Positions 8,183-16,327 of a stretch of 64,000 nt of DNA are shown here, one piece after another. Where the stretch lies: the NCBI RefSeq assembly GCF_030409215.1, contig NZ_JAUFPL010000028.1:124001-188000 (forward strand), in the 5' to 3' direction. Source of the DNA: Halomonas ramblicola (GTDB taxonomy: Bacteria > Pseudomonadota > Gammaproteobacteria > Pseudomonadales > Halomonadaceae). The position numbers and the translations under genes are program-made. Positions within the stretch are counted from its first letter, which is position 1. Each line of letters opens with the position of its first letter. The notes below the pieces were generated by a model, which was not told where the DNA came from, did not search any database, and saw nothing but the letters and a program-made list of their open reading frames with translations.

Positions 8183-8266
8183 ATGACGCCACACGGCACT
8201 TCCCTGATCGGCCAAAGCGCCGTCACCGGCGACCAGGCCGTCATCCGCGCCATCGACGAGGCCTGA
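8183..8266 (+). pseudogene. N-terminal remnant of an alpha-ketoglutarate-semialdehyde dehydrogenase
   Basis: A 27-codon open frame with a good ribosome site (TGGAGG, 6 bases before ATG). It encodes HGTSLIGQSAVTG and AVIRAIDEA, which matches the conserved N-terminus of ketoglutarate-semialdehyde dehydrogenases (LIGxxAVxG...RAIDPATG). It stops at TGA where the family continues for about 500 residues, and no dehydrogenase sequence follows before the next gene. Oxidation of ketoglutarate semialdehyde is exactly the step expected after AraD1. I infer a deleted last gene of the operon. Confidence 0.7.
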
Positions 8267-8290
8267 TGCCCCGCACGGCCGGACAAGCGT

Positions 8291-8863
8291 TCAGTCGCCC
8301 GCGGCCGCCCCGGGCAGGTAGTGGATGACATCGTGGAAGCGCAGCGGCCCCTCGCCGAGGTTGCGCATCAGGTGATGACGGTCGGCGTGGAAGCGCAGCC
8401 CCTCGCCGGGCGCGAGCCTGCGCTCCTCGCCGCCTTCCAGGGTGAGGCCGAGCACGCCCTCCAGCACCACGATATGCTCCACCACGCCCTGGGCGTGGGG
8501 CGTCGAGGCGCTCTCGGCGCCGGGCGCCAGCTCGATCTCGAACATCTCGAAGCCGAGTAGCGGGTCGAAGGCGAACAGCACCCGTGCCTGCATGCCCGCG
8601 GCGTCGCGCCCCCAGCGCGTCTCCCCCGCCGTGGCCACTTCGCCCTCGCCGCCGGGCGGGGCGAACAGCGACGAGAAGGAGACCGCGAAGCCACTGGCGA
8701 TCTTCCACAGCGTCGACACCGTGGGGCTCGACTCGCCGCGCTCGATCTGGCCGAGCATCGCCTTGCTGACCCCGGTGGCCCGGGCGGCGCGATCCAGGCT
8801 CCAGCCCTTTGCCCGGCGCAGCGCCCTCAAGCGCTGCGCGATGTGTCCGGCGATCTCCTGCAT
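8291..8863 (-). CDS. XRE-family regulator with C-terminal cupin domain
   Basis: A 190-residue regulator. The helix-turn-helix (about residues 8-62) contains RAKGWSLDRAARATGVSKAMLGQIERGESSPTVSTLWKIA in the standard XRE-cupin arrangement. A cupin-2 barrel (about 105-180) has the HAQGVVEHIVVLEG and RFHADRHHLMRN strands with several histidines for metal or ligand binding. ATG 8863 is chosen because AAGGAG stands 6 bases before it; an in-frame ATG at 8899 lacks such a site. It is divergent from the BenE-type transporter and probably controls it, using two repeated operator-like sites in the shared intergenic region. Confidence 0.9.
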   Translation of the reverse strand: MQEIAGHIAQRLRALRRAKGWSLDRAARATGVSKAMLGQIERGESSPTVSTLWKIASGFAVSFSSLFAPPGGEGEVATAGETRWGRDAAGMQARVLFAFDPLLGFEMFEIELAPGAESASTPHAQGVVEHIVVLEGVLGLTLEGGEERRLAPGEGLRFHADRHHLMRNLGEGPLRFHDVIHYLPGAAAGD

Positions 8864-8923
8864 GCTGTGCTCCTTCAAGGGCCCCGACGCCGATGGCACC
8901 GGCGGGTTCGGTGGGGCTCACTT

Positions 8924-8975
8924 GTGCGTTATAGCGCACGGTGCTAGCCTGCCGGCATTGTACGTTATAGCGCAC
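8924..8975. promoter_or_regulatory. Duplicated operator-like palindromes between the XRE-cupin gene and benE
   Basis: GTGCGTTATAGCGCAC (8924-8939) and GTACGTTATAGCGCAC (8960-8975) are near-identical 16-mers, each an imperfect palindrome with GTGCG/CGCAC-type arms, placed 36 bases apart from start to start. That puts them close to the same helix face, suiting two regulator dimers. They lie 27 bases before the benE start codon and 61 bases before the regulator start. Confidence 0.6.
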
Positions 8976-9002
8976 GTTGGGACGACCCAGGGGGAGGAGA
9001 CG

Positions 9003-10208
9003 ATGGTGGACGAGACGCGGGCGATGGAAGCGCCGCCGCCCCGGCGTTCGGCGTGGCGAGACCTGAGCCTCTCCACCCTGGTGGCCGGCCTGGTGGCGGT
9101 GACCATCGGCTACGGCAGCTCGGCGGTGATCATCTTCCAGGCCGCCGAGGCGGCGGGCGCCAGCCAGGCCCAGATCGGCTCCTGGATGTGGGCGCTGGGC
9201 ATCGGCTCGGGGCTCACCACCCTGGGGTTCTCGCTGCGCTACCGGATGCCCATCCTCACCGCCTGGTCGACGCCCGGGGCGGCCCTGCTGGCCACCAGCC
9301 TGCCCGGGGTACCGATGGCCGAGGCCATCGGCGCCTTCCTGTTCTCGGCGCTGCTGATCACCCTGTGCGGGGTCACCGGCCTGTTCGATGTCCTGGTCCG
9401 CCGCATCCCACCGGCGCTGGCCGCGGCACTGCTCGCCGGGGTGTTGCTGCGCTTCGGCCTCGAGCTGTTCGTCACCCTGGAGTCCCGCTGGGGCCTGCCG
9501 CTGGCCATGCTGCTGGCCTACGGCCTGGGGCGTCGCCTGGCGCCCCGCTACGCCGTGCTGCTGGTGCTGGTGACCGGCGTGGCGATCGTCGCGGTGCGGG
9601 GGCAGCTGTCCCTCACCGGGCTGGGCCTCGCGCCGACGCTGCCGGTGTTCACCGCCCCGGCCTTCGCGCCGGCGACGCTGATCGGCGTGGGACTGCCGCT
9701 GTTCGTGGTGACCATGGCGTCGCAGAACCTGCCCGGCAGCGCGGCGCTGCAGGCCGCGGGCTATCGCCCGCCGGTCTCGCCGCTGATCGGCTGGACGGGT
9801 GGCGCCAGCCTTCTCCTTGCCCCCTTCGGGGGCTTCGCGCTGAATCTGGCGGCGATCAGCGCCGCGGTCTGCCAGGGACGCGAGGCCCATGTGGATCCGG
9901 CGCGCCGCTATGCCGCCGGGGTCACCGCCGGCGTCGCCTACCTGGTGCTGGGGATCTTCGGCGGCACCGTCACGACGCTGTTCGCCGCCTTCCCCCCCGC
10001 GCTGATCGCGTCGCTGGCCGGCCTGGCGCTGCTCGGTACCATCGGCAACGGCCTGGCCGGCGCCATGGCCGACGCGCGCCAGCGCGACGCCGCCCTGGTC
10101 ACCCTGCTGTTCACCGCCTCGGGGGTGACCCTGCTGGGCATCGGCTCGGCCTTCTGGGGGCTGGCGGCCGGCCTGGCCATGCTGGGACTGGATGCCTGGC
10201 GCCGCTGA
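9003..10208 (+). CDS. Benzoate/H+ symporter family transporter (BenE/YdcO-like)
   Basis: A 401-residue inner membrane carrier with 11-12 hydrophobic segments, matching the BenE family. Recognisable segments are SGLTTLGFSLRYRMPILTAWSTPGAALL, VTMASQNLPGSAALQAAGY and LAPFGGFALNLAAISAAVCQG, which form the transport core in the related seven-helix inverted-repeat carriers. ATG 9003 follows a GGGGGAGGAG ribosome site. BenE proteins import benzoate with protons, but many homologues stand away from benzoate genes, and no aromatic catabolic gene is visible here, so the substrate is uncertain. The divergent XRE-cupin protein is the likely regulator. Confidence 0.88.
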   Translation: MVDETRAMEAPPPRRSAWRDLSLSTLVAGLVAVTIGYGSSAVIIFQAAEAAGASQAQIGSWMWALGIGSGLTTLGFSLRYRMPILTAWSTPGAALLATSLPGVPMAEAIGAFLFSALLITLCGVTGLFDVLVRRIPPALAAALLAGVLLRFGLELFVTLESRWGLPLAMLLAYGLGRRLAPRYAVLLVLVTGVAIVAVRGQLSLTGLGLAPTLPVFTAPAFAPATLIGVGLPLFVVTMASQNLPGSAALQAAGYRPPVSPLIGWTGGASLLLAPFGGFALNLAAISAAVCQGREAHVDPARRYAAGVTAGVAYLVLGIFGGTVTTLFAAFPPALIASLAGLALLGTIGNGLAGAMADARQRDAALVTLLFTASGVTLLGIGSAFWGLAAGLAMLGLDAWRR

Positions 10209-10289
10209 GCAATCCCATGTCGTGGCGAGCATTGGCGGCACGACGCGCGCCTGCTAGGGTGCCAGCCTTTCACCGGCTGGAGAGAGGCC

Positions 10290-10886
10290 ATGAACGAACC
10301 GACCTTGACCATCCGCCGCGGAGAGGCCATTGCCCCCCACCTGGAGGCGCTGGCCGAACTGCGCATCCGGGTGTTTCGCGACTACCCCTACCTCTATGAC
10401 GGCGACCCGGCCTACGAGGCCGCCTACCTGGGCCGCTACGCCGAAAACCCGGCGAGCCTCTTCGTGCTGGCCTTCGACGGCGACGACCTTGTGGGCGCAG
10501 CCACGGGCCAGCCGCTGGTCGACGAAGTCGACGACTTCCGCACTCCCTTCGAGGGCGCTGGCATCGACCCGCGGACGGTCTTCTACTACGGCGAGTCGGT
10601 GCTGCTGCCGGAGTACCGCGGTCAGGGCATCGGCAAGGCCTTCATGGCAGAGCGGGAGGCCCATGCGCGCGCCGGAGGCTTCGAGATCACGGCCTTCTGC
10701 GCCGTGGAGCGTTCCGACGACCATCCCCGCCGCCCCGCCGGCTATGTGCCGCTGCACGGTTTCTGGCGCTCGCGGGGCTACGAGCGCCACCCCGAGCTCG
10801 CCACCAGCTTCCGCTGGAAGGACCTGGACGATGCCGAGGAGACCGACAAGCCCATGGTCTTCTGGCTCAAGGCGCTGCGCCCATGA
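10290..10886 (+). CDS. GNAT family N-acetyltransferase
   Basis: A 198-residue GNAT protein. The acetyl-CoA loop reads LLPEYRGQGIGKAFMAER (about residues 108-125), and the C-terminal HGFWRSRGYERHPEL segment is typical of the subgroup found with carbon-nitrogen hydrolases. Its stop overlaps the start of the nitrilase-family gene by 4 bases, so the two are made together. In other bacteria the same two domains occur as one fused polypeptide, which suggests a joint but unassigned reaction. Substrate unknown. Confidence 0.85.
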   Translation: MNEPTLTIRRGEAIAPHLEALAELRIRVFRDYPYLYDGDPAYEAAYLGRYAENPASLFVLAFDGDDLVGAATGQPLVDEVDDFRTPFEGAGIDPRTVFYYGESVLLPEYRGQGIGKAFMAEREAHARAGGFEITAFCAVERSDDHPRRPAGYVPLHGFWRSRGYERHPELATSFRWKDLDDAEETDKPMVFWLKALRP

Positions 10887-11806
10887 CGTCGGCATGCCAC
10901 AGGGTCACCGTCGCCACCGCCCAGTATCCCATCGACCGCCTGCGGCGCTTCGACGACTTCGTCGACAAGGCCAACCGCTGGGTAGCGGACGCCGCCGGGC
11001 GCGGCGCCGAGCTGCTGGTGTTTCCCGAGTACGGCGGCATGGAGCTGACCTCTCTGCTGCCGGAGGCGGTGCTCGGCGACCTCAGCGCCCAGCTCGAGGC
11101 ATTGCAGCCGCTGCGCGATGACTACCTGGCCACCTGGACGGGCCTGGCCCGGCGCCACGCGGTCACCCTGCTGACGCCCTCCCTGCCGTGGCGCGTGGAC
11201 GACGATCGCTATGTGAACCGCGCCTGGCTGATCACTCCGGACGGACGCGCGGCCCACCAGGACAAGCAGATCATGACCCGCTTCGAGAACGACGACTGGG
11301 GCGTCGGTCCCGGCGACGGCCTGCGCCTCTTCGATACGCCGGCGGGGCGCCTCGGGGTATTGATCTGCTATGACTGCGAGTTCCCCGACCTGGCCCGGAC
11401 CCTGGTGGAGGCCGGCGCCGACCTGCTGCTGGTGCCCAGTTGCACCGACACCCTCGCCGGCTACCACCGGGTACGCCTCTCCGCCCAGGCCCGCGCCATC
11501 GAGCAGCAGGTGGCCGTCGTCCACTCCCCCACCGTGGGGGAGGCGCCCTGGTCGCCGGCGGTCGATATCAACACCGGTCACGCCGCCGTCTATACCCCCT
11601 GCGATCACGGCTTTCCACCGGACGGCATCCTGATCCGGGGCGACGACGCCCCCGGCTGGCAGCTGGCCACCCTCGACCTGCCGCTGATCCGCGCCCTGCG
11701 CGAGCGGGGCCAGGTCAACAACTTCCATGACTGGCCCCATCAGCACAGTCGCCTGGCCCAGGGGCTCCAACACCTAGATCTGGCGGCCGACTCGAGAGGC
11801 TACTGA
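10883..11806 (+). CDS. Carbon-nitrogen hydrolase (nitrilase superfamily amidase)
   Basis: A 307-residue nitrilase-superfamily hydrolase with the complete catalytic set: E49 (FPEYGG), K128 (QDKQIMTRFEN) and C162 (LICYDCEFP). Such enzymes cleave amides through a thioester on the cysteine. The start overlaps the GNAT gene, so translation is coupled. It belongs to the branch that is elsewhere fused to a GNAT domain. The physiological amide is not known and I assign no specific substrate. Confidence 0.88.
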   Translation: MTSACHRVTVATAQYPIDRLRRFDDFVDKANRWVADAAGRGAELLVFPEYGGMELTSLLPEAVLGDLSAQLEALQPLRDDYLATWTGLARRHAVTLLTPSLPWRVDDDRYVNRAWLITPDGRAAHQDKQIMTRFENDDWGVGPGDGLRLFDTPAGRLGVLICYDCEFPDLARTLVEAGADLLLVPSCTDTLAGYHRVRLSAQARAIEQQVAVVHSPTVGEAPWSPAVDINTGHAAVYTPCDHGFPPDGILIRGDDAPGWQLATLDLPLIRALRERGQVNNFHDWPHQHSRLAQGLQHLDLAADSRGY

Positions 11807-11861
11807 TCCGGGCGGCGAGGCTGCCGCCATCGGCAAGGATCCGACGCCGCGGGGAAGCCTT

Positions 11862-11890
11862 TTGCCGCCCCTGCCGCTTGGCCGTACAAT
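11862..11890 (+). promoter_or_regulatory. Sigma-70 promoter for proS
   Basis: TTGCCG (11862-11867) and TACAAT (11885-11890) are separated by 17 bases and lie 65 bases upstream of the proS start. Both hexamers and the spacing fit sigma-70 well. Confidence 0.6.
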
Positions 11891-11954
11891 GCGGGGTCAT
11901 TGCGGCCGACTCGCGGCCCTTCCCGTTTGACGAGACCGAGGATACGCCGGACCC

Positions 11955-13676
11955 ATGCGCGCCACCCAATTGCTGATCGCCACCCTCAAGGAAACGCCCG
12001 CCGACGCCGAGATCGTCAGCCACCAGCTAATGCTGCGCGCGGGGATGATCCGCCGCCTCACCTCGGGCCTCTACACCTGGCTGCCGGTGGGCCTGCGCAC
12101 CCTGCGCAAGGTGGAGCGCATCGTCCGCGAGGAGATGGACCGCGCCGGCGCCCAGGAGGTGCTGATGCCGGCGGTGCAGCCCGCCGAACTGTGGCAGGAG
12201 TCCGGCCGCTGGGAGCAGTACGGCCCCGAGCTGCTGCGCCTCAAGGACCGCCACGAGCGTGACTACTGCGTCGGTCCCACCCACGAGGAGGTGATCACCG
12301 ACCTGGTGCGCAAGGAGATCGCCAGCTACAAGCAGCTGCCGGCCAACTTCTACCAGATCCAGACCAAGTTCCGCGACGAGATCCGCCCGCGCTTCGGCGT
12401 GATGCGCGCCCGTGAGTTCGTCATGAAGGATGCCTACTCCTTCCATGTGGACGAGGCCTCGCTGGGCGAGACCTACCGGGCCATGTACGATGCCTACTCG
12501 CGCATCTTCACCCGCCTGGGCCTGGATTTCCGCCCGGTGCTGGCCGACACCGGCGCCATCGGCGGCGACAACTCCCACGAGTTCCACGTGCTGGCCGACT
12601 CCGGGGAGGACGCCATCGTCTTCTCCAGCGAGTCCGACTACGCCGCCAACATCGAGAAGGCCGAGGCCCTGCCGGCCCCGCTGGGCACCACGCCCGAGCG
12701 CCCCGCCCCCGGCGAGGAGCTGCGCCTGGTCGACACCCCCCATGCCCGCACCATCGCCGCCCTGGTCGAGCAACACGGCCTGCCCATCGAGAAGACCCTC
12801 AAGACCCTGATGGTGCACGGCGCCGAGGGCGGCCTGATCGCCCTGCTGGTGCGTGGCGACCACGAGCTGAACGAGATCAAGGCCGAGCACCTGCCCGAGG
12901 TGGCCACGCCCCTGACCATGGCCACGGAGGAGGAGATCCGCGCCGTGGTGGGTGCCGGCCCCGGCTCGCTGGGCCCGGTGGGCCTCGAGATGCCGATCGT
13001 CATCGATCGCAGCGTGGCGCTGATGAGCGACTTCGGCGCCGGCGCCAACGTCGACGGCAAGCACTACTTCGGCATCAACTGGGAGCGCGACGTGGCCCTG
13101 CCGCGGGTGGCCGACCTGCGCAACGTGGTGGAGGGCGACCCCTCCCCGGATGGCAAGGGCACCCTCTCCATCAAGCGCGGCATCGAGGTGGGCCACGTCT
13201 TCCAGCTCGGCAAGAAGTACAGCGAAGCGATGAATGCCACCGTGCTCGGCGACGAAGGTCGTGCACTGCATCCGTGGATGGGCTGCTATGGTATTGGGGT
13301 GACCCGGGTGGTGGCGGCCGCCATCGAGCAGAACCATGACGACGCCGGCATCATCTGGCCCGACGCCATCGCGCCCTTCCAGGTCGCGCTGGTGCCGATG
13401 AACGCCCACAAGTCGCAGCGGGTGCGCGAGGAGTCGGAGAAGCTCTACCGCGCCCTCGGCGAGGCCGGCTACGAGGTGCTGCTGGACGACCGCGACCTGC
13501 GACCCGGCGTGAAGTTCGCCGACCACGAGCTGATGGGCCTGCCCCATCGCCTGGTGGTCGGGGACCGGGGGCTCGACAAGGGTGAACTGGAGTACAAGGG
13601 ACGCCGTGACAGTGATGCCACCATGGTGCCGGCGGAAGAGATCCTCGACTTCCTGCGCGAGAAGATCCGCCGCTAG
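11955..13676 (+). CDS. proS: Prolyl-tRNA synthetase, bacterial type with editing domain
   Basis: A 573-residue class II synthetase that charges tRNA-Pro, close in length to the E. coli enzyme. The N-terminus [20 protein letters not shown] is diagnostic. Class II motif 2 appears as [17 protein letters not shown] (about 140-156) and motif 3 near [17 protein letters not shown]. The insertion between motifs 2 and 3 (about 225-405) is the YbaK-like editing domain, which removes Ala from mischarged tRNA. The anticodon-binding domain fills the last 110 residues. Monocistronic promoter visible at 11862. Confidence 0.98.
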   Translation: MRATQLLIATLKETPADAEIVSHQLMLRAGMIRRLTSGLYTWLPVGLRTLRKVERIVREEMDRAGAQEVLMPAVQPAELWQESGRWEQYGPELLRLKDRHERDYCVGPTHEEVITDLVRKEIASYKQLPANFYQIQTKFRDEIRPRFGVMRAREFVMKDAYSFHVDEASLGETYRAMYDAYSRIFTRLGLDFRPVLADTGAIGGDNSHEFHVLADSGEDAIVFSSESDYAANIEKAEALPAPLGTTPERPAPGEELRLVDTPHARTIAALVEQHGLPIEKTLKTLMVHGAEGGLIALLVRGDHELNEIKAEHLPEVATPLTMATEEEIRAVVGAGPGSLGPVGLEMPIVIDRSVALMSDFGAGANVDGKHYFGINWERDVALPRVADLRNVVEGDPSPDGKGTLSIKRGIEVGHVFQLGKKYSEAMNATVLGDEGRALHPWMGCYGIGVTRVVAAAIEQNHDDAGIIWPDAIAPFQVALVPMNAHKSQRVREESEKLYRALGEAGYEVLLDDRDLRPGVKFADHELMGLPHRLVVGDRGLDKGELEYKGRRDSDATMVPAEEILDFLREKIRR

Positions 13677-14343
13677 GCACGCCCCGGCCGGTGGGGCTAC
13701 GGCCCTGCTGGCCGTTATCTGGCTCGCCGCCGCTCCGCCGGCGGCGGCCGACGATCACGACTTCCTCGACTCGCTGGAGGCCCGGCAGCGCCCGCTGCTG
13801 GTCCAGCCGCTGCCCGCCGCGCCCCATACCCTGCGCACCACCCTCGACGAGGCGCTCAGCGCGCCACGCGACGCGGCCGAGATCTGGGCCGCCCGACAGT
13901 GGTACAACGCCATGGAGCCGAGCCTCTCGCGCTTCGTGAAGGATGCCGAGCGGCGCGGGCAACTGCTGCAACGCATCTACCATGAGGCCCGCCTGGCGCG
14001 GCTGCCGCCGGAGTTGGTACTGGCGGTGATCCAGGTGGAGAGCGCCTTCGAGCCCCAGGCGGTCTCCTCGGCCGGGGCGGTGGGGCTGATGCAGATCATG
14101 CCGTTCTGGATCCGTGAGCTGGGCCTGCCCGCCGACGACCTCAAGGACCCCTGGCGCAACCTGCGCTACGGCTGCACGATACTCGCCCACTACCTGGCGG
14201 TGGAACACGGCGACCTGACCCGCGCCCTGGCCCGCTACAACGGCAGCCTGGGCAAGAGCTGGTACCCCGAGCGGGTGATGCGCGCCTGGGGTCGCCACTG
14301 GCGCCCCGACGCCGGCCTCGAGCGCGTCACCGTCCAGCGCTGA
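13615..14343 (+). CDS. Lytic transglycosylase, SLT (family 1) domain, secreted
   Basis: A periplasmic peptidoglycan-cleaving enzyme. The SLT domain (about residues 125-230) has the catalytic glutamate in [14 protein letters not shown], followed by [17 protein letters not shown] and ALARYNGS. A hydrophobic signal segment ([16 protein letters not shown]) precedes it. The start is unclear: in-frame GTG codons lie at 13582, 13606 and 13612 and an ATG at 13615, all inside proS; no ATG or GTG lies between the proS stop and the signal segment. I take ATG 13615, giving 242 residues and a 62-base overlap with proS. A rarer start codon nearer the signal segment is possible. Confidence 0.85.
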   Translation: MPPWCRRKRSSTSCARRSAARHAPAGGATALLAVIWLAAAPPAAADDHDFLDSLEARQRPLLVQPLPAAPHTLRTTLDEALSAPRDAAEIWAARQWYNAMEPSLSRFVKDAERRGQLLQRIYHEARLARLPPELVLAVIQVESAFEPQAVSSAGAVGLMQIMPFWIRELGLPADDLKDPWRNLRYGCTILAHYLAVEHGDLTRALARYNGSLGKSWYPERVMRAWGRHWRPDAGLERVTVQR

Positions 14344-14359
14344 GCCTGGCACTGCCACT

Positions 14360-15550
14360 TCACCCGGCGCTGGTGATCAGTCCTGCATCCGTCAGTCCCG
14401 CCAGCAACAGGCAGACATCGTCGGTGACCGCCTCCCGCGGCTTGCGGAAGTGCTCGGCCAGCAACTCCCCCAGCTCCTCGCCGGAGAGCGCCTCCGACTC
14501 CAGCAGGGTCCAGACGGCGCGGCCGGTGGCGTTCAGGCGGTGGATCTCCCCGCTCGGGGCATGGATCAGGAAGAGTTCGTCACGCAGCGGATAGCGGCGT
14601 ACCCCCGCCGCCGGCCGCCAGCGCGCGTCCGGGTCGAGGCTCTCGCCCGCGCGCGGCGCCATCCGCCCGGCCACCGGCGACGCCGCCCCTGCCATGGCAT
14701 CGGCCACGCCCTCCAGTTCCCGCGCCAGCCGGCAGGCCGCGGCCAGCGGTTCGCGGTAGCGCAGCAGCAGGCAGGTCAGCCGCTCCATCAAGGGCAGCAG
14801 GCGCACCAGCAGGGCCTCGCCGGGCGTGTCGTAGGCGAAGTTCTGGCACAGCAGTTGGGCGAGGCCCTCCCCCGGGGCGAGCCTCAGCACCTCCGGCTCC
14901 CGCGCCGTCGCGTCGCGCTCCAGCAGCACCAGGGCACCCAGCGGCCGGCTCTCGCCGTGCTCGGCGAGGCGCCCCGTCGGCGGCACCACGAAGCGGTAGC
15001 GGGCGTCCTCGGGGCCGGCCCGGCGCTCGGCATAGGCCGCCAGCTCGGGGGCGACGTCGGGAAGCGGCAGCCGCAGGCGCGGGGCGATGCCCAGCGCCAC
15101 GCCCTCGCCTCCCGGCGTCAGGCCCAGGACGTCGTCGCCGAACACCCGGTAGCCCGCGGCGGCGAAGGCCACGGTCAGGGTGCTCTTGCCGGCACGGTGG
15201 GCCTCGGGAAAGATCGCCAGCCGCCCATCGATCTCGACGCTGCCGCAGTGCAGGCCGATGAGTTCGGGGTGTCGGACGAAGAACTCGCCGGCCAGGTCGG
15301 CGATCAGGCTGCAGGCCGCCGAGGCCGACGTGGGCAGGTCGAGCCCCTCGGGCAGCTCGGGGGAGTGCTGGCAATACCCGGCCCCCTGGCCGCGCAGCCG
15401 GATGGTGGGTGCCGGTCCCGCCGCCGGCTGCAGCGTCAGCGGCCAGCCCGGCAGGGCCGCCGCCAGGTCCCGCGCCACCTTCGGGGCATCGGTGAAGCGC
15501 AGGCAGCGCCCCAGGCCGGCCAGCGACGCGTCCTCGACGTTGCTGTCCAT
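14360..15550 (-). CDS. HPr-kinase-like protein fused to a PqqD/RRE-like domain
   Basis: A 396-residue protein. Residues about 95-260 resemble HprK/P-type kinases: a P-loop-like AHRAGKST (K122, S123), then FGDDVLGL (D139, D140) as in the HprK metal site, and LGALVLLERD. Residues about 310-396 are PqqD-like, the fold of RiPP recognition elements that bind precursor peptides (LNATGRAVWTLLES, then DDVCLLLAGLTDAGLI). HprK homologues also phosphorylate peptides in some lasso-peptide clusters. The gene starts within the stop codon (TGATG) of the Ser-Arg-Pro/His-rich repeat protein, its obvious candidate substrate. That substrate link is inference. GTG 15553 is an alternative start. Confidence 0.78.
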   Translation of the reverse strand: MDSNVEDASLAGLGRCLRFTDAPKVARDLAAALPGWPLTLQPAAGPAPTIRLRGQGAGYCQHSPELPEGLDLPTSASAACSLIADLAGEFFVRHPELIGLHCGSVEIDGRLAIFPEAHRAGKSTLTVAFAAAGYRVFGDDVLGLTPGGEGVALGIAPRLRLPLPDVAPELAAYAERRAGPEDARYRFVVPPTGRLAEHGESRPLGALVLLERDATAREPEVLRLAPGEGLAQLLCQNFAYDTPGEALLVRLLPLMERLTCLLLRYREPLAAACRLARELEGVADAMAGAASPVAGRMAPRAGESLDPDARWRPAAGVRRYPLRDELFLIHAPSGEIHRLNATGRAVWTLLESEALSGEELGELLAEHFRKPREAVTDDVCLLLAGLTDAGLITSAG

Positions 15551-15987
15551 CACCAGCGGTCGGGCCGGCCGAACAGGATATCCTCGGCCAGCCGGATCGG
15601 ATCGTTTCGATAGTCGTAACGCTCATCGCGACGATGGTAGCGGTCGTCGCGGCGATGGTAGTGGTCGTCGTCGCGGCGATGGTAGTGGTCGTCGTCGCGG
15701 CGATGGTAGTGGTCGTCGTCGCGGCGATGGTAGTGATCGTGGCGATGGGCATGGTGACCATCGTAGCGGCTGGGGCGACTACGACTGGGCCGTGAATAGC
15801 TGGGTCGGCTGCGACTCGGCCGCGACCGGCGGCCGTCATGGCCGTGCCAGGCATGGGCCTGGCCGACGCTGAACAGGGTCGGGGCCACATAGGCACCGGC
15901 CAGGCCCATGCCCAGGGTGGCGAGCAGGCGACGCCGGCGCTGGCGCCTGGCCTCGTCGGGCCGGGAGTCGTCTCGTTGGGCCGTCAT
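15550..15987 (-). CDS. Secreted Ser-Arg-Pro and His/Arg/Asp repeat protein, candidate kinase substrate
   Basis: A 145-residue protein of unknown function. The N-terminus (residues 14-46) is a signal region with four arginines (RRRRLLATLG), a hydrophobic stretch and AHA at the likely cleavage site, resembling a weak Tat signal. Residues 53-75 are Ser-Arg-Pro repeats. Residues 84-115 are four exact copies of DHYHRRDD, followed by two degenerate ones. The tail ends in IRLAEDILFGRPDRW. The gene has a GGAGGA ribosome site and overlaps the HprK/PqqD fusion gene. His and Asp density suggests metal or polyanion binding, and the Ser and Tyr repeats offer phosphorylation sites; both are guesses. Confidence 0.75.
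   Translation of the reverse strand: MTAQRDDSRPDEARRQRRRRLLATLGMGLAGAYVAPTLFSVGQAHAWHGHDGRRSRPSRSRPSYSRPSRSRPSRYDGHHAHRHDHYHRRDDDHYHRRDDDHYHRRDDDHYHRRDDRYHRRDERYDYRNDPIRLAEDILFGRPDRW
15643..15738. repeat. Four 24-bp tandem repeats encoding DHYHRRDD
   Basis: Four in-frame 24-base units code residues 84-115 of the repeat protein, with nearly no synonymous change between units. This suggests recent expansion by slippage or unequal recombination. There are no spacers, so this is not a CRISPR array. Confidence 0.9.
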
Positions 15988-16110
15988 GATGCTTCCTCCG
16001 AGTTATCGAACAACGTTCAGACTAGCCCTCCGACCTGCCGCTCTCCAGGCCGGGAGGCGCCAATGGCGCTGGTTGTCGATTTGTTCCTCGGCTGTTGCAC
16101 GATGGCGACG

Positions 16111-16138
16111 AAAAAAGGCCGACCCATGTGGGTCGGCC
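16111..16138 (-). terminator. Intrinsic terminator of the microprotein gene
   Basis: Perfect 10-bp stem GGCCGACCCA/TGGGTCGGCC (16117-16126 and 16129-16138) with a 2-base loop. On the minus strand it is followed by six T (the A-run 16111-16116). It lies 49 bases downstream of the microprotein stop. Confidence 0.85.
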
Positions 16139-16187
16139 ACGGGGGGATGACTCCCCCCTCCCCTGACGACTCGCTGTGGCGAATGGC

Positions 16188-16301
16188 TCAGTGCTTCTTC
16201 CTGCGGTGGTCGCGAATGACGAAGCCGATCCATCCCCCCATGAAGGCAATCATCATCGCGACGGTGACGAGTCCGAAGATTACCGCGTCATCCCAGTACA
16301 T
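16188..16301 (-). CDS. 37-residue single-pass membrane microprotein
   Basis: A short frame that starts MYWDDAVIFGLV, continues with one hydrophobic helix (about residues 6-29, rich in Met, Gly and Ile) and ends in a basic tail RDHRRKKH. I do not recognise a named family. It is supported as a real gene by its own terminator (16111-16138), a GAGGG sequence about 8 bases before ATG, and a well-spaced FNR/Anr-type promoter. The oxygen-linked regulation hints at a role beside a respiratory complex, where many such small subunits act, but that is only inference. Confidence 0.65.
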   Translation of the reverse strand: MYWDDAVIFGLVTVAMMIAFMGGWIGFVIRDHRRKKH

Positions 16302-16327
16302 GGCGTTGCCCTCGCGTCTCGATGTGT

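Noticed and set aside
8442-9002. N-terminal extension of the BenE-family gene (in-frame from 8442)
   Set aside because: It would cover the divergent regulator gene; the strong ribosome site and family length favour ATG 9003.
12027-13547. Long antisense frame in proS
   Set aside because: Low-complexity His/Gly/Leu/Val-rich translation typical of the reverse of GC-rich codons; proS itself is certain.
15640-15740. CRISPR-like short repeats
   Set aside because: Units are directly adjacent without spacers and are in frame within a coding region.
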